Shown: in pieces, positions 44,562 to 55,647 of the stretch
How the letters are laid out: each line of letters opens with the position of its first letter
Position numbering within the stretch: the stretch's first letter is position 1
DNA from: Gaeumannomyces sp. JS-464
Lineage: Eukaryota > Ascomycota > Sordariomycetes > Magnaporthales > Magnaporthaceae
Assembly (NCBI GenBank): GCA_002197995.1
Contig: NGZR01000008.1
Location: 1,302,001 to 1,366,000, forward strand
Direction of reading: 5' to 3'
DNA length: 64,000 nt
Program-made: the position numbers and the translations under genes
Notes under the pieces: generated by a model
Seen by the model: the letters and a program-made list of their open reading frames with translations, nothing else
The model's database searches: none
Told to the model about the DNA's origin: nothing

Positions 44562-45174
44562 TATGTCAGATTATGTTAATAGTAGTAATATTTGACAAGA
44601 GAACAATGTCAGCTTTACAAAGAGGAGCGTATATTAGTATTGATATAAGCAAATGTTCCATAGATACTTTACTTATGGCTTTTAACCTTACATAACCGTC
44701 GCTGGCTTAGAATTGCGCGAACCTGATACTAATACCTTTACAAGTCTTTTAAAGCATTCTTTTTCTGCTTTTAGGCCTAGATGACAACGCCGACGACAAA
44801 ATGCTTTGCGGTGAACACGACATCAAGTCCATTAGTGAGCGGAAGATTGCAGCCGGTTGCTGCCCCGTGGCCAAGGTTGCTCAACGCCGTGAATCTGCAG
44901 GTGCAGGTGGTGGCTATATCGCTTGTGGTTGTGGACTTTTTGAAGGTCAAGCGAGGTCATCGTGCCGGTGGTAGAGGCTTTGGGAGAATTGGTGGTCACC
45001 CCCATGTAGTACGCCCGGCAAACAACTTTTGGCTTCGGGTGCTGGCTCGACCATACACGAAATCTGTTGGTTTTTATGCATAGAAAAGGTGAGTGGATAG
45101 GGGAGTCGAACATATGTACTGGGAATAAGGAAAGCTGCTGCTGTTGAACCTCCAGACATGTCGCAATGATCGTT

Positions 45175-45335
45175 CAGTCGTTGGGGGCCAACAGTGCTCT
45201 ATTTACTACTGTGATCGCCAATCTTGTCTTGGTTACCTCGATCAAGTACTCCAGAGGTCAGGGAAGCGGGCTAAATTACCCCTAGGTACCAAGGACGTGC
45301 TCACCGCACGTACTTCCACTTCATTATATCAAGTA
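45175..45335 (+). repeat. Interspersed repeat shared with 22260-22430
   Basis: See the shared blocks listed for the first copy; diverged but collinear. Confidence 0.5.
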
Positions 45336-45350
45336 AAGGTTGACACAAGA

Positions 45351-45766
45351 TGTAACACCCCGCAAGATGGCTGGCCAGGAGGCACAGGCGAGACACTGGA
45401 AACTACCTGTCGGAAGCCCCGAAGGAACACAGGGAAAGACGCAAGTCTGGAACCGGGTCCACTGGAAGAAAAGCAAGTCCGATGCCGGGCGAGCCAGTCC
45501 CGGTCCCAAGCCAGAACACCAAGCCGGAAGACAAGGACGCCGAAGGCCGCGCCTGTGGACAGAGTGTCCGCGGAACCCGGAGTCCATCAGAGATGGCCAT
45601 GGATAAAGAGAGCCCGAAGAGGTCTCTTGTCGAGAAGACCTGAGGGGGCAAGCTACCGTTTCTGTATTACCTTACCTTCTACCTGGAAGCAAGAACCAGA
45701 TCTGCTGAGTGTCCTGAACCTCTGAGATCTCCCGGCGAGAACCCCTCCAGTGCGTAGCACGTTACA
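45351..45766 (+). repeat. LTR-like repeat with TGTAAC/GTTACA ends (family G)
   Basis: Starts TGTAACACCCCGCAAG and ends AGCACGTTACA, typical of fungal gypsy LTRs. No matching flanking pentamers. A 193-codon open frame crosses it and is probably chance. Confidence 0.6.
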
Positions 45767-46485
45767 TCGTGGGCGGGCTAACAAAAGCATAGAAGCAACT
45801 GCTTGTATACAGAGCATAAAAAACGATGGCGACGAGCCCTGGAGGCTTTTCTGGCGTTAGATGATAGGGCAGACTGGCCAGAGGCCGTGGATTTGGAGGT
45901 TGGCATAGTTGGGGCGTCAAAGTACGGCTTCAGGGACCTCGGGTGCACTCCAGGCGGCTCCAGGCGGTATCAAATAGTGCATATTCAGCAACTTATGGGC
46001 TTTTCCAGCATGCTTTGATGCCACGTAACTTCTAATCGTTGCTGATCACTTTGCAGGGATATAGACGGTTCATATGGGTGAGAAATAAGCGCGTTTTTAC
46101 GCTTTTTGGCAGAGATTGGGATCATGGACAAAAAGCTGCATCTAAAAGAGCCTCAGAACAAAATTTACTAGGGGGCGCCTTGCTGAAGAGCCGATCAGCA
46201 AGCGGCTGATCAACTTTATATAGTTCAGCTGTCATGACCTAGAGATGTCAAGGGCAGGACCCGATTAGATAAGCGTGTGGAGCGCACGCTATCCTCCTCT
46301 CTCTGCCGGGGACGTCCCCTTAAAGGGCCGCCCCAACTGGGAATCTGGCTCCTCCACACTTGGAGGGCAAGATTCAGCAACGTCAATACCGAGACCTGAC
46401 TGCTGGCCACTTGCTGCTTTCTCTTGCGCCTTGGATGCTGTGAACCCAGTCCCTCCTGGTAGAGGAACCCCAAGTCACGACAGCC

Positions 46486-46740
46486 CTGCTCGTTTGCAGG
46501 CGTTTATGAGAGGTACAAATAGGAGCGGAGACGCCTGCCGGGGCCCCTGGCAAGCCAAAAAGTCACTTTCACAACCAAAAGTCCGGCACGTGCCTAACCA
46601 TGCGAATTGTAACGAGTTCGGCACTAGGGATCCTCCACCCACCTAAACCAAAAGTCACTAAGACAAAACTGGCACTTTGTCTCAATTGGAGGCTCATACC
46701 CTTCGTAAGGCAAGCTGCACGCAAGGCACGCCACGCTAAC
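46486..46740 (-). repeat. LTR-like repeat, inverted copy of 42897-43160
   Basis: See the first copy; ends GGCACGCCACGCTAACA on the plus strand. Confidence 0.65.
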
Positions 46741-46788
46741 AACACAAATGAGGCCCTGGCCGCCCCGCTGAACTTTTAATACTGTTAT

Positions 46789-46862
46789 GGCGCGGCGCGC
46801 CCTCACGGGCTGACCGCTCCAGGACCCACCGGCCGCGTGGTCACGTGACGGGCCCAGGCATT
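46789..46862 (+). repeat. LTR fragment cut by the Fot1-like element
   Basis: TGTTATGGCGCGGC resembles LTR starts elsewhere (16521, 31820) and runs directly into the TA target of the DNA transposon. Confidence 0.4.
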
Positions 46863-47043
46863 TAAGTCAAGACCCCTGTCTTCCGCCCCCCCTACTTTCC
46901 GCCACCCCGATCCCAACCTCCCGATTTTCAACGCGTCAACTTCAACGCGTCGCCATTTAACGCACAATTGCTCGTTGGGCCTCTTGTTTGGTGCATTTTG
47001 ATGCCAAACCCTTCATGAAGTAATATACGGAAACAGAGATCGC

Positions 47044-49010
47044 GTGCGCCCTCGAGGGCGTGCGCGCCGGCGCCTCGATCAAGTCGGCCTCGAAAACATG
47101 GGTATCCCGAGGTCTACCCTCCGTAACCGCCTCCAAGGCGCCCTGCCCTCCGCCCGGGCTCAAGGGCACCGTCAACGCGTTGACCCGGCACAAGAGCTTT
47201 TTTTGGCCAATTGGGTTCTTATCCAGATCGCCCTAGGGTACCCTCCAACGCATGCGGAGTTGCGCTATATCGCCGGCCGGATCCTCGAACAGAACGGCGA
47301 CCCCCAGGCCCCCGGGAAGCGTTGGGTGGCTCGTTTTTTGGCCCGATACCCGATCCTCAAGACCCAAAGGCCACGTCGGATAGAAAACGCACGCGTTAAC
47401 GGCGCCTTAACGGAGGTGATCAAAGCGTGGTGGCCTCGTTTGGAAGTGCCTGCCGTCAAAGCTATCAAGCCGGAAAACAGGTATAATCTCGACGAGTGCG
47501 GGCTTATGGAGGGCCTCGGATCCAACGGCTTTGTATTGGGTATCAGGGGGTGCAAACCCCTGCAGAAAAAAGCCCTTGGAGACCGTGGTTGGACGACTAT
47601 TATCGAGTGTATTTCGGCCACCGGAAAAGCGCTCCACCCCCTCGTTATTTTCAAGGGATTGTCGGTATAAAAGCAGTGGTTTCCGCTGGAAAATCAAAAA
47701 AGGTTCGAGCCCTGGAGGTTCCATGCAACACAAAAGGGTGGACAGACGATGCAACGGGGGTCAAGTGGCTTAAGGATATCTTCTGTTACAATCAGGGGTC
47801 TGCTCTTAGGGTAGGGCACCTCGGGGGTGGATAGGACAGTATCGCTGGTCTGGGTACAGGGGAACACGTGACTTAGAAGGACAATCTGACTGCTTGCCCC
47901 AGGGGATGCCTGGGAGCTAACTTAGGTTGACTGATGCAAAGGCCTTAGTCAAAGCTACCTAGGACAGTAGGAAACCCTTCCTCTTCTTATAGTGGCTTCG
48001 CCTGCCCTACAACTTCCCTGGATATGTTGGCTATGTCCATAGCTAACATATCCTGCGCCTGTCACGTGGTGGGCTTCCACGTGACCGGGCGTCGGGATGG
48101 GTCGCCCTAGCCCCTCCTTCTGTCTTGGGCCGCCCCGCATCCCCCCCTGGGGACGCGGTCGTAACATCTTCCTTCCGAATACGGCCCTGATCACCCCTGG
48201 AAATCGCCGGCTTTTGGTCCTAAACGGCCACGGATCGCACGCAACAAAGGCCTTTATGTATCTCTATGCACAAAACAACATTCAGCTCCTTTATCTGCCC
48301 TCCCACAACTCTCACGTCCTTCAGCCTCTCGATCTAGCGGTTTTCAGCACGGTTAAAGAGACCTATCGTCGGCACAGCGGCTTTTTTGCAGCCTTTTGCA
48401 CGTCAACTGTCATCGGAAAACGTCACTTTCTCAACTGCTATCACAAAGCAAGGGAGGAGGCCCTTATACCCGTGTTATTAAGGCGGGTTGGGCTGCCACC
48501 GGCCTGTGGCCCCTGAGGATCAGTAAGCCTCTTATAAGCCCCCTTCTCCTTGAAAATAGCAACGCCAAGGCGTCCCAGGCTGCAAAGGCCGCTTTGGAGA
48601 CCGAGAGGGTTGCTTAGAGTACCTATTCTAAGTACTTTATGCCATTGGATATGGTGTTGCAGACCCCCAAAACGACGATCCAGATGCGCACCCAAGTGGC
48701 CACGTTTGCCCACAACTTCCGGCTCGGCCGGACGGCCCGTTTGTTGTTCCAGAAGCTTACTAAGGCCTACAACGAGAAGGATATCGCCTTGGTTACCTCT
48801 CAACAAAAAAGCATGCGCTTACAGGCAGAATTGGAGGTTGCACGGCCGTTGCGGCGGAAGAAGGTGCTTCCAGACCCAAACGAGGCCTTTGTGCGGATTG
48901 GCGATATTAGGCGTGCACAACAGGAAGATGGCGATCTGCCAATGAATCCAGAAGAATCTCCTGCACCTAACGATTCGGACCATATATCTGATTGTATTGT
49001 AGTTGGCTAG
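47044..49010 (+). pseudogene. Fot1/pogo-family transposase, inactivated
   Basis: N-terminal HTH region (GIPRSTLRNRLQG), CENP-B-type second domain (GKRWVARFLARYP), then the DDE core with the first Asp in YNLDECGLMEGLG. Inactivating changes are a TAA at 47668 (in the usual V-Q-x-QWFP context), a one-base shift near 47740, a solo LTR at 47784-48166, and Asp-to-Asn in the second catalytic position (LVLNGHGSH, codon 48223-48225). There is another shift near 48450 and a TAG at 48615. The third Asp (LQPLDLAVF) remains. Confidence 0.88.
47784..48166 (+). repeat. Solo LTR inserted in the transposase, 5-bp TSD
   Basis: TGTTACAATCAGG...GGTCGTAACA flanked by TCTTC on both sides. Removing it together with one TSD restores a continuous reading frame across the junction (KDIF to LPNTAL). 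Confidence 0.92.
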
Positions 49011-49261
49011 GAAAGATCACAATTGCGGAATGAAATGGGCGTGTTGGATGCAGGGCGTTGCAGATCGGGGTGGCGGAAAGTAGGGGGGGGGGGCGGAAGA
49101 CGGGTATTGACTTACTTGTTTAGGCGGCCCCTTTTACCCAATACTCGGTCGGTAGGACACATTTGCGGAGGGGCATTATGCAGCCTGATCTCGATTGCGC
49201 ACTGTTGCACGGTAGAGAGAGGGTAAACTGATAGGGAGGAGCGGACTGTATTGCGGTCTTA

Positions 49262-49467
49262 TGTCACGGCACGTAGGGGCTAGGCAAATAGATGGAGCAG
49301 AAAGATGATATTCAGGGTAGAGTCGGGCCCTGCAGGGCCAGCCGGGCAGGGATGCTGATATCCCTGTGTCCTGGGCCCACCAAAGTGGGACCCGCCCTTA
49401 TCGGATGATAAGGGCCTGCAGGCCCCCACTCCCCCATCTGTGATCAGAGGCCCTACTGGCCGTGACA
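49262..49467 (-). repeat. Solo LTR with 5-bp TSD
   Basis: TGTCACGGCACG...GGCCGTGACA flanked by TCTTA on both sides; reverse orientation relative to 29960-30163. Has 8-bp perfect terminal inversions (TGTCACGG/CCGTGACA). Confidence 0.88.
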
Positions 49468-49839
49468 TCTTACTTCTAAGTCCTACCCCTGAGGGAGTGC
49501 GAGCGAGGGAAAGCCCTTTTGTATGCTACCCTCCTCGTGGCTACCCTGTTGTCACGCTCGGGCGCTTGACGAGGTGCTTACACGTGCTCGTGCACGTGCA
49601 CGGGCCTCCGCCTCTATGCCCCCACGTGATACCCCTTTCACGACACGCACCATCCCCAACACCCCTTAAAGTGGGAAATCAGAGGCAATTGTTTGCCCTT
49701 CATTTTTCTGTCATCTGATATTTCTCTACTTCTCGTTGTGTTCCCGTCCTCGGCTTTTCTTCGCTATTATTGTCGCAATCGAACATGTCTATAAACGTTT
49801 CCTGTGTTTCACTTGTCGCGCGTCACTTTCTTTTCCGAA

Positions 49840-50015
49840 TCCCTATCCCGTTTTTTCCTTTTATTCCTGTTTTCTTTTCCTATTTTCTTTTCTTTTTCCT
49901 ACCTCTTCTTTTTCCTCCCTCCTTTTCTTTTTCTCGGCCTTGTGTTTGCCCTCGTTTTCTTCCACATCGATCCCATTTCTTCCTCCGTCCCTTTTTCTTT
50001 TTCTTTTCCTGCCCG
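49840..50015 (+). other. Polypyrimidine tract (purine tract on the minus strand)
   Basis: About 170 bp of almost pure T/C on the plus strand (ttcttttcctattttctttt and similar). It begins just downstream of the stop of the minus-strand regulator gene, so it may lie in that gene's 3' untranslated region. Confidence 0.7.
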
Positions 50016-50023
50016 TCCCGCCA

Positions 50024-50970
50024 TTATCCCTGGGCCTTTTCCTCCGACCTTTGGCCTCCTTTAGGTCCAATAACATGCGCCAAGACCTGTTATTGTTCAA
50101 CGCTAGGTATTTGTCGTTGGTTAGTGTCAGTCGTCCTGAGAAAGGCAAACCAGTGTTTTGCTTGTTGGTGCTGTAGTATCGATAATAGAACCTACCTTGC
50201 GGAACTGGCATGGTTCTACGCCGGCTTGACTGCAATTAAAGCACGGTTGGCCGTCGCCAGGGCTGCCGCAGCGGATTTTGCGCTTACGGCACCGGTCGCA
50301 CTGGCCCAAAGGGTTTAATTAGCGCAGGAACAAATAGTATAGATGGTGGGTGGGCAAGAAATCGATGAACATGACGTACTGCAACAGCGATGCGCTTCCG
50401 AGTGGGCGGGATATCGCCAGAGTTTTCGTTGTGGCGGTGGCCGTAGCTGCTGGTATCCTGGGACGGGTGGGAGACTTGATGGTTCTGATGGGGGGAATCG
50501 GGGGTCCTAAAAGTCCTTGAGGTTGGTTCTGCGAGGAACTCACATAAGAGTTCGAGCGATCGTATGGCGGGTTGGATACGTCCATTCCGGGCATGTATCC
50601 GTAGTTCGTTGCCACCTCCTCGTAGCCCAGGTCCGCAATGGAGTCGCTGAAATGCGTCATAGACTGGAATTTCACCGGTACGGTTGTCGGCACGAAGGAC
50701 TCGGGGTACGCCTCGGCCGCCAACACAGCCCTATACACCTGAGCCGGCGCCTGAGCGTGCGGCGACGATGTGCCATAGGGCGCCATCATCATAACCCCAG
50801 GGGCGGGGTAAGCGGAGGCGTGGAAGAACAGGGGCGGCGTCTGCGACCACTCGCCCTCGTCGTAGTGTTGCGGTAAAAGGACCTCGCCCTCAGGCTGCAT
50901 TGGGGGTATGAATTGTTTGGGGTAGGTCTTGGGCGGCGTTAATGGAGCCGCGGCGTGAGTTTGCTGCTGC

Positions 50971-51035
<65 letters not shown>

Positions 51036-51435
51036 TTGCTGCTTCTTGCTGGGCTGCGACGACTTGTCGCCGCTGCTACTATTGCTGCCGCCGTTGCTGG
51101 CGTTGGCGCTGCTGCTATTGCTAAAGGTCGACTGCTTATTGCCATACGGGGTTCTTTCCGAAGTGCCCCTCAGCCCCCTCCTGCTGCCTGGATGAGAGAA
51201 ATCGAAAGCGGGTTAGTTTGCGGCCTGCGAGAAGGGGGGCGGGGGGGTTTAGGAATCCCGTAGATGGGAAGAGGGTCTACATACGGTAGTTACGCTGGGC
51301 AATGCGGTTCTGTATCCTCCGGCGCTCGGCCAGATCTGAGATCTTGGTCCAGTCCTCGTCCGGGTTGAAGGCGCTGCTGGTGTACTGCTTTGGGGCCGGC
51401 CGGGCCAGCGCGTAGGCGCCCTGGTGCTGGGACAT
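50024..51435 (-). CDS. Putative regulator: bZIP-like basic region, polyQ, Zn(II)2Cys6 (355 aa)
   Basis: Five exons: 51435-51285, 51187-50544, 50484-50380, 50300-50196 and 50086-50024. Introns are 97, 59, 79 and 109 bp with GTATGT, GTGAGT, GTACGT and GTAGGT donors. The frame is kept at every junction and the total is 1068 nt with a TAA stop. Residues about 26-51 (DEDWTKISDLAERRRIQNRI followed by AQRNYR) are the signature of a fungal bZIP subfamily, and the first intron splits that block as is common there. The expected basic/leucine-zipper continuation is missing. Instead comes a Ser/Asn-rich segment, a polyglutamine tract and a Pro/Tyr-rich region. The fourth exon encodes a canonical binuclear zinc cluster with six cysteines (CDRCRKRKIRC...CFNC...C), preceded by PPTRKRIAVA. 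It probably binds DNA in the nucleus through the zinc cluster. The last exon is the least certain. Confidence 0.78.
50968..51048 (-). repeat. CAG/CAA trinucleotide tract encoding polyglutamine
   Basis: About 27 Gln codons, mostly alternating CAG and CAA, inside exon 2 of the regulator gene. Confidence 0.9.
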
Positions 51436-52493
51436 GGCAAAGGATGGCGCTGGTAGCCTTGAAGCTATCGTCGGATCCTAGCTCTGCTTTATGTGCTGTA
51501 AGGTAGGGCTCGTTGTAGGTGCTGGGAGGGGGTCAGATAAGTAAATGTTGTGGTTATTTAAAGGAGTCGAAGTTATATATATCTTGTTGCTCTTTGCTTG
51601 TTTTAGCTTGAAATTCGTGGTGGCGGCATGTTAATAGCGGCGGGGGAAAGGCTTATTAAATATGCAGACACCATCTCGCTCGAAAAGCGTATAAAAGTAG
51701 TCGACGGCCTGCTACGCGCGTATTTGGGAAGTTTAAAGCCGACGCACCCCTCGTGCTGCGTTTCTCCCGCACCTCCTAACCAGGGCAAAACCCTCCCCTC
51801 CTTGCTCGTACCGCAGGAACATACGGAATACGGTATTACGGGGACGGAACGGCGTGGTGGGTGGAGCTCCAGGGAATACTAGGCAGTCAGGAGACTCGGT
51901 TAACATAACCTCGTCGACGCGTGGGCATGGGTCCCTCAAGCTGATACATTTTCCCTGCCACCATTGCGCAAGCCCTTTCCCGCCAGGGTGGGCGACTGAC
52001 TGACGATGGGAAGGGTGTGCGGCCTCCTGCAGGCTATGCCGCAATTACAGGCGACTGTTACTCGCAAAGGTAAAGCGCCCCTCTCACTGGCCTGGTTTAA
52101 AACCCGGTGTATCACCCCCCAGCCTTGACAACAGCCTCATGTAATGTAACATTGGAGCCTGCATTCGTATAGAATTGTTAAAAAAGATGGATCCTTTTAG
52201 CGTTAAGGGCATAATAATCTGCCTTGCCATCACTCAGATAGTCTCGTTGATAGGCTGGGCTGCAGATGTGTTGTCATATCCCTTAGGAATAGCGCAGCTC
52301 TATTGAGCGAATTTGACATGCCACGCCACCTCCTAGGCTCCCCCGTGCCCTTTCCTTAATTTTCTTTTGGTATTTCCGAAAACTAAGCGGCCTGGCGGGG
52401 TCACGACCCGGACGACACTTGGTATCCCGCCGCGAACTTCAAGAACTCCCCGGTAGCCCTAGATGACTTTCACAAGTTATATTTGTTGAAATA
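51436..52493. other. Gene-free stretch upstream of the regulator
   Basis: Likely promoter region of the minus-strand regulator gene near 51440-51700, with tttaaagg and atatatatctt motifs. The remainder shows no supported gene or repeat ends. Confidence 0.4.
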
Positions 52494-52642
52494 GGTTGAG
52501 CCATAGTTCAAGATCCTTGCATTGCTTGTCTGTACCTCTGTGTGAGGTGGGAGAAGGGCTGGTCTTATATACATGAGAGACAGCCTGGTGTGGCTCGTGC
52601 TCCAGCCACTGGCAGGGCCATGTGACATTTGTCATCTCAACA
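52494..52642 (+). repeat. Solo-LTR-like repeat (family C)
   Basis: TGTTGAAATAGG...CATCTCAACA, a near-perfect terminal inversion; internal TATATA. No TSD seen. Confidence 0.7.
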
Positions 52643-52960
52643 GGACAAGTCCCTCTCGCTGCAGCTGGTCCTTCCAGACACCTACCCCCAGTTTGTCAAG
52701 ACCTGTCACAAGCTCTCTGGCTGAGCCTACGGCTCCCACAGTCACCACAACTTTGGCAATTCACCTCAATTGCATTGGAGGGGATGCGATGGATATTGGG
52801 ACGGTGGCATCGATCAATTCTATCTTCTCGAACAAGAAGGCTTTGGAGGAGGCTGAACGCGAGCACAATTCTTGAAATGCCTTCCCTTTTTCCATTTTCC
52901 TTGGAGGATTCAATCAGCTTTCTTCAACATCAGGCATCAGGTCGACTGCCTTCCTTTGAC

Positions 52961-52986
<26 letters not shown>
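52961..52986 (+). repeat. Homopolymer of 26 G
   Basis: A run of 26 G ends four bases before a family A LTR. The exact length is doubtful in any assembly. Confidence 0.8.
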
Positions 52987-52990
<4 letters not shown>

Positions 52991-52992
<2 letters not shown>

Positions 52993-53176
52993 TTATAGCA
53001 CGGCACCACTCGTGGTGATAGAGTTGATAGCTGATTGGCTGGAGATTAGACAAGGAAGGACGACAGGATAAAGTGCGGCCTTCGGCCACGCTCTTTCCTT
53101 CAACCTTCTTCTCCTCTCCAGCTTAAAATTCACACACATTCTGCACAGCCAAGGGCTCAAATGCCACGTTGTGACA
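52991..53176 (+). repeat. LTR-like repeat (family A)
   Basis: TGTTATAGCACGGC...CACGTTGTGACA, the most complete member of the family. Contains caccactcgtggtg and gtgcggccttcggccac hairpins. No TSD. Confidence 0.65.
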
Positions 53177-53247
53177 TTTCGATTACATTTCCTACTTGGG
53201 CCACAAATCGAAACCATTCACACTTGTTCGCACAATGAAGTTTACCA

Positions 53248-54249
53248 CTAAAGACATCGCCGTTTAGACTGGGACGAGGCCCCTGGCATGCGTTGCCGCT
53301 TGGAATATACACGAACCGTGGGCTCCTCGATCCGAATACTTCTTAAACCTGCCTCGCGAGGCGGAAGCTCTTTAGGGGCGTAGATGTCGTAATTATCAAG
53401 TGACCAATTAGCCCTACCCGTTATCTCCGGGCCTAGTGACATCCCCAGACGTTCCTTCAGTCCATACAGCGGCCATACGGGAACCCTGATAAACGACACG
53501 CGCATTGGCGAAGTGCCTTCAGGATGGCGAAAAGACCGGCTGGGGTGATTGAAGGAATCGAGTAGGATTTTGTCGACCGAAGCAATGTAAACAATGAAAG
53601 CTTTGGCGTCTGGGTCATAAGTTACAAGTCGCGCTGGGGTGGTAAGCTCGCGCTTGATTTTAAAGCGCGCTTGCGCCATAGCGATAAATACGAGGAACGC
53701 GTCACGATCCCGATCGCTAGGAACAAAAGCCCGGGCTTTCAATGATCGCAAGCAAGATTCGCGGGCGTGAGATAGCCTGTCGCGGTTTATATAGGCGAGC
53801 AGGGGTATGTCGCATGGAGGTTGCGGGAGGTTCCAGACGATGGGAAGCTTGGCGCGTGTGTCGTAGTGTTTGCTGTTGAAAGACAGTTTGAAATGCACCG
53901 ATGTGCGAGACGTGTAAGGCATTCCGGGAAAAAACTGAGAAATAAGGTCCTTAAGGACGGAAGTGTTGGTAGGGTCCGCAACAAATGCGTTCAGTTCGCC
54001 ACATAGCTTTCGAGCTGTGGGCGACGGGTCCGGCGAGGAAGAGTTTGCGTCAACCCCGGGTAACGAGGACGACATGGACGGCAGCTCGGTGAATTCAACG
54101 CCCAATTCTTTGGTGTGCGAATCTGTCCAGAATAAAGGCCGGCAGAAAAGATGGGGTTTGGTGCGTATGATGTGAAGAAGAGAGTCCGAAGCGGGGTTGA
54201 TAGAGGCTGAATTGTCACAAACAGACGCCTGGGGTTTGGATGATGGCAT
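53248..54249 (-). CDS. Uncharacterised 333-residue protein
   Basis: A single long frame from ATG to TAG with balanced composition; codons and amino acids look like a real gene. No known domain. A hydrophobic central segment (DAFLVFIAMAQARFKIKREL) and a basic C-terminus (YSKRQRMPGASSQSKRR) that could be a nuclear signal are visible; there is no signal peptide and there are no membrane helices. No intron is needed. It could be a host orphan or a gene carried by an element: it is flanked by a family A LTR but has no obvious partner LTR on the other side. Confidence 0.6.
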   Translation of the reverse strand: MPSSKPQASVCDNSASINPASDSLLHIIRTKPHLFCRPLFWTDSHTKELGVEFTELPSMSSSLPGVDANSSSPDPSPTARKLCGELNAFVADPTNTSVLKDLISQFFPGMPYTSRTSVHFKLSFNSKHYDTRAKLPIVWNLPQPPCDIPLLAYINRDRLSHARESCLRSLKARAFVPSDRDRDAFLVFIAMAQARFKIKRELTTPARLVTYDPDAKAFIVYIASVDKILLDSFNHPSRSFRHPEGTSPMRVSFIRVPVWPLYGLKERLGMSLGPEITGRANWSLDNYDIYAPKELPPREAGLRSIRIEEPTVRVYSKRQRMPGASSQSKRRCL

Positions 54250-54299
54250 TTTAAAATGTGCTGCTAAGGAAAGTGCTAACCTTCACGCAAGTCGAGAGC

Positions 54300-55640
54300 T
54301 TTAAAGGCAGGGACGAGGAGGAGGAGAACGTGCCGGCTGCGTGTCGTTTAAAAGCGGGTGGCGGCACACCAACAACAAGGGGAGAAAAAAACCACCAGGG
54401 CGTCGCAGCAGCTTAGGCAGCAGTGGTGTTAGTGGCTGGCGCGTGCGTCCGCCATGCACGAGATGTGCAATGTACCTTTTGGAAATTGCTCTCCCGATTG
54501 CTCTCCCAGGTGGGGTGGGCCTGCCGAAAGATTCCACAACCCGCCTCCTTCCAAACCCGCATCCTTCCAAGCCCGCCTCCTTCCAAACCCGCTATCTTCT
54601 ATTCAGGCTCCCTTGCCCCAACCCCCGGGATTGCCGATGGTCCCAAACCCATTCCCCATTTTCGATCCACCTCCTCGGCCTCCAACCTTTTTCTCGCGTT
54701 AAGCCAAACCTAGTAACGCGGCTCGATCACGTCTCCTATTTCGGCCGACCCCAAGCTTCCTATAAGGCCGAGGTGCACGCACGTTGACACCCTGGCGAAA
54801 GAGAAGAATACACGGCAACACTCTTCGCCGTCGGAAGCAGATAACCAACCGCCAGACCAGAAGCCAGGCCAGAAGCCAGACCAGAATCCAAACAACCATG
54901 AGCTAAATGACCAGGAAAAAGTCGTAAGGCTAAAGGCCATTTGATGAGCTGTGATCCAGACCCGCTTTTAATCTTGGCAGGCCGCCAGCTTGAGGGTGGA
55001 TGTGCCTGGAACCAATCCCCGCGAGCTGCCCCAAGCCGATTGGCTTCGGGAACCATATGCAGATGCTGAAACGCGGTTACCATTAACATCTACGCTCAAT
55101 GGGAGTTGCCAGATTGTGCACAGCACAACATGGCAGTCATCGCTTGCAGCGGAACCGTCTCGGAACGACTGGATGACTGTTCATGCTTTTTGTGGCTGGT
55201 TTCCCAGGTCGCTCTTAATCCCTGCTTTAGTACTTGGCACTTCTCTTGGCGGCCCCGCAGGGTGTACTGTGATCACGTACGAAAGTCAACACCCACCCCC
55301 AGGTACCCGACAAGGCCCCCATGTAGATGCCTTACCAAATATGGCCAGACTGACGAGGGCTTTGGTCCCCTGCTTGAAAAGGCACCGACACAATTCTCCC
55401 AACTAATTAATTCCGTCCAGTTTCCACAGTGGAGTGTTCAAGGTCCCCCATACTAGTGCGGAGCTGGAGGTACTGTAGGTGATTATTTAAGTATGACATT
55501 TGGTAAGTAATCCTTACGGTAACCTTCAGCCCTGTGCCTTTCTGGCTTCATAGGGTGTAAGAAATCCCTGTTATACGCCTTGGGTGTGTTTTTAACTAGT
55601 GGCCAAGACTTTTATTTTATATGTAAAAACAGTGAGTTTT
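54300..55640. other. Gene-free stretch with short tandem repeats
   Basis: A 16-bp repeat (about four units of ccttccaaacccgcct) at 54541-54596 and a 12-bp repeat (ccagaccagaag type) at 54850-54897. Blocks resembling 4300-4480 (ttggcacttctcttggcgg, gggtgtaagaaatccctg) occur at 55232-55590. No supported gene. Confidence 0.4.
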
Positions 55641-55647
55641 TACCCGT

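Larger units (their letters stand above)
46865..49112 (+). mobile_element. Fot1/pogo-type DNA transposon with inserted solo LTR
   Basis: Terminal inverted repeats of about 50 bp: the left end AGTCAAGACCC...GTCTTCCGCC...CTACTTTCCGCCACCCC is mirrored by the right end at about 49063-49112 (the right copy has a longer C/G run). Both ends abut TA. The size without the LTR is about 1.87 kb, the size class of Fot1 elements, and the AGTCAA terminus fits that group. Confidence 0.9.

Noticed and set aside
45144..45725. 193-codon plus-strand gene
   Set aside because: The frame begins in one repeat and runs through an LTR with TGTAAC/GTTACA ends.
49736..50318. Phe/Leu/Ser-rich membrane proteins on the plus strand
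   Set aside because: Three overlapping frames are open only because of the T/C-rich tract.
50955..51263. Poly-leucine or poly-valine/alanine protein on the plus strand
   Set aside because: It is the antisense reading of the CAG/CAA tract of the regulator gene.
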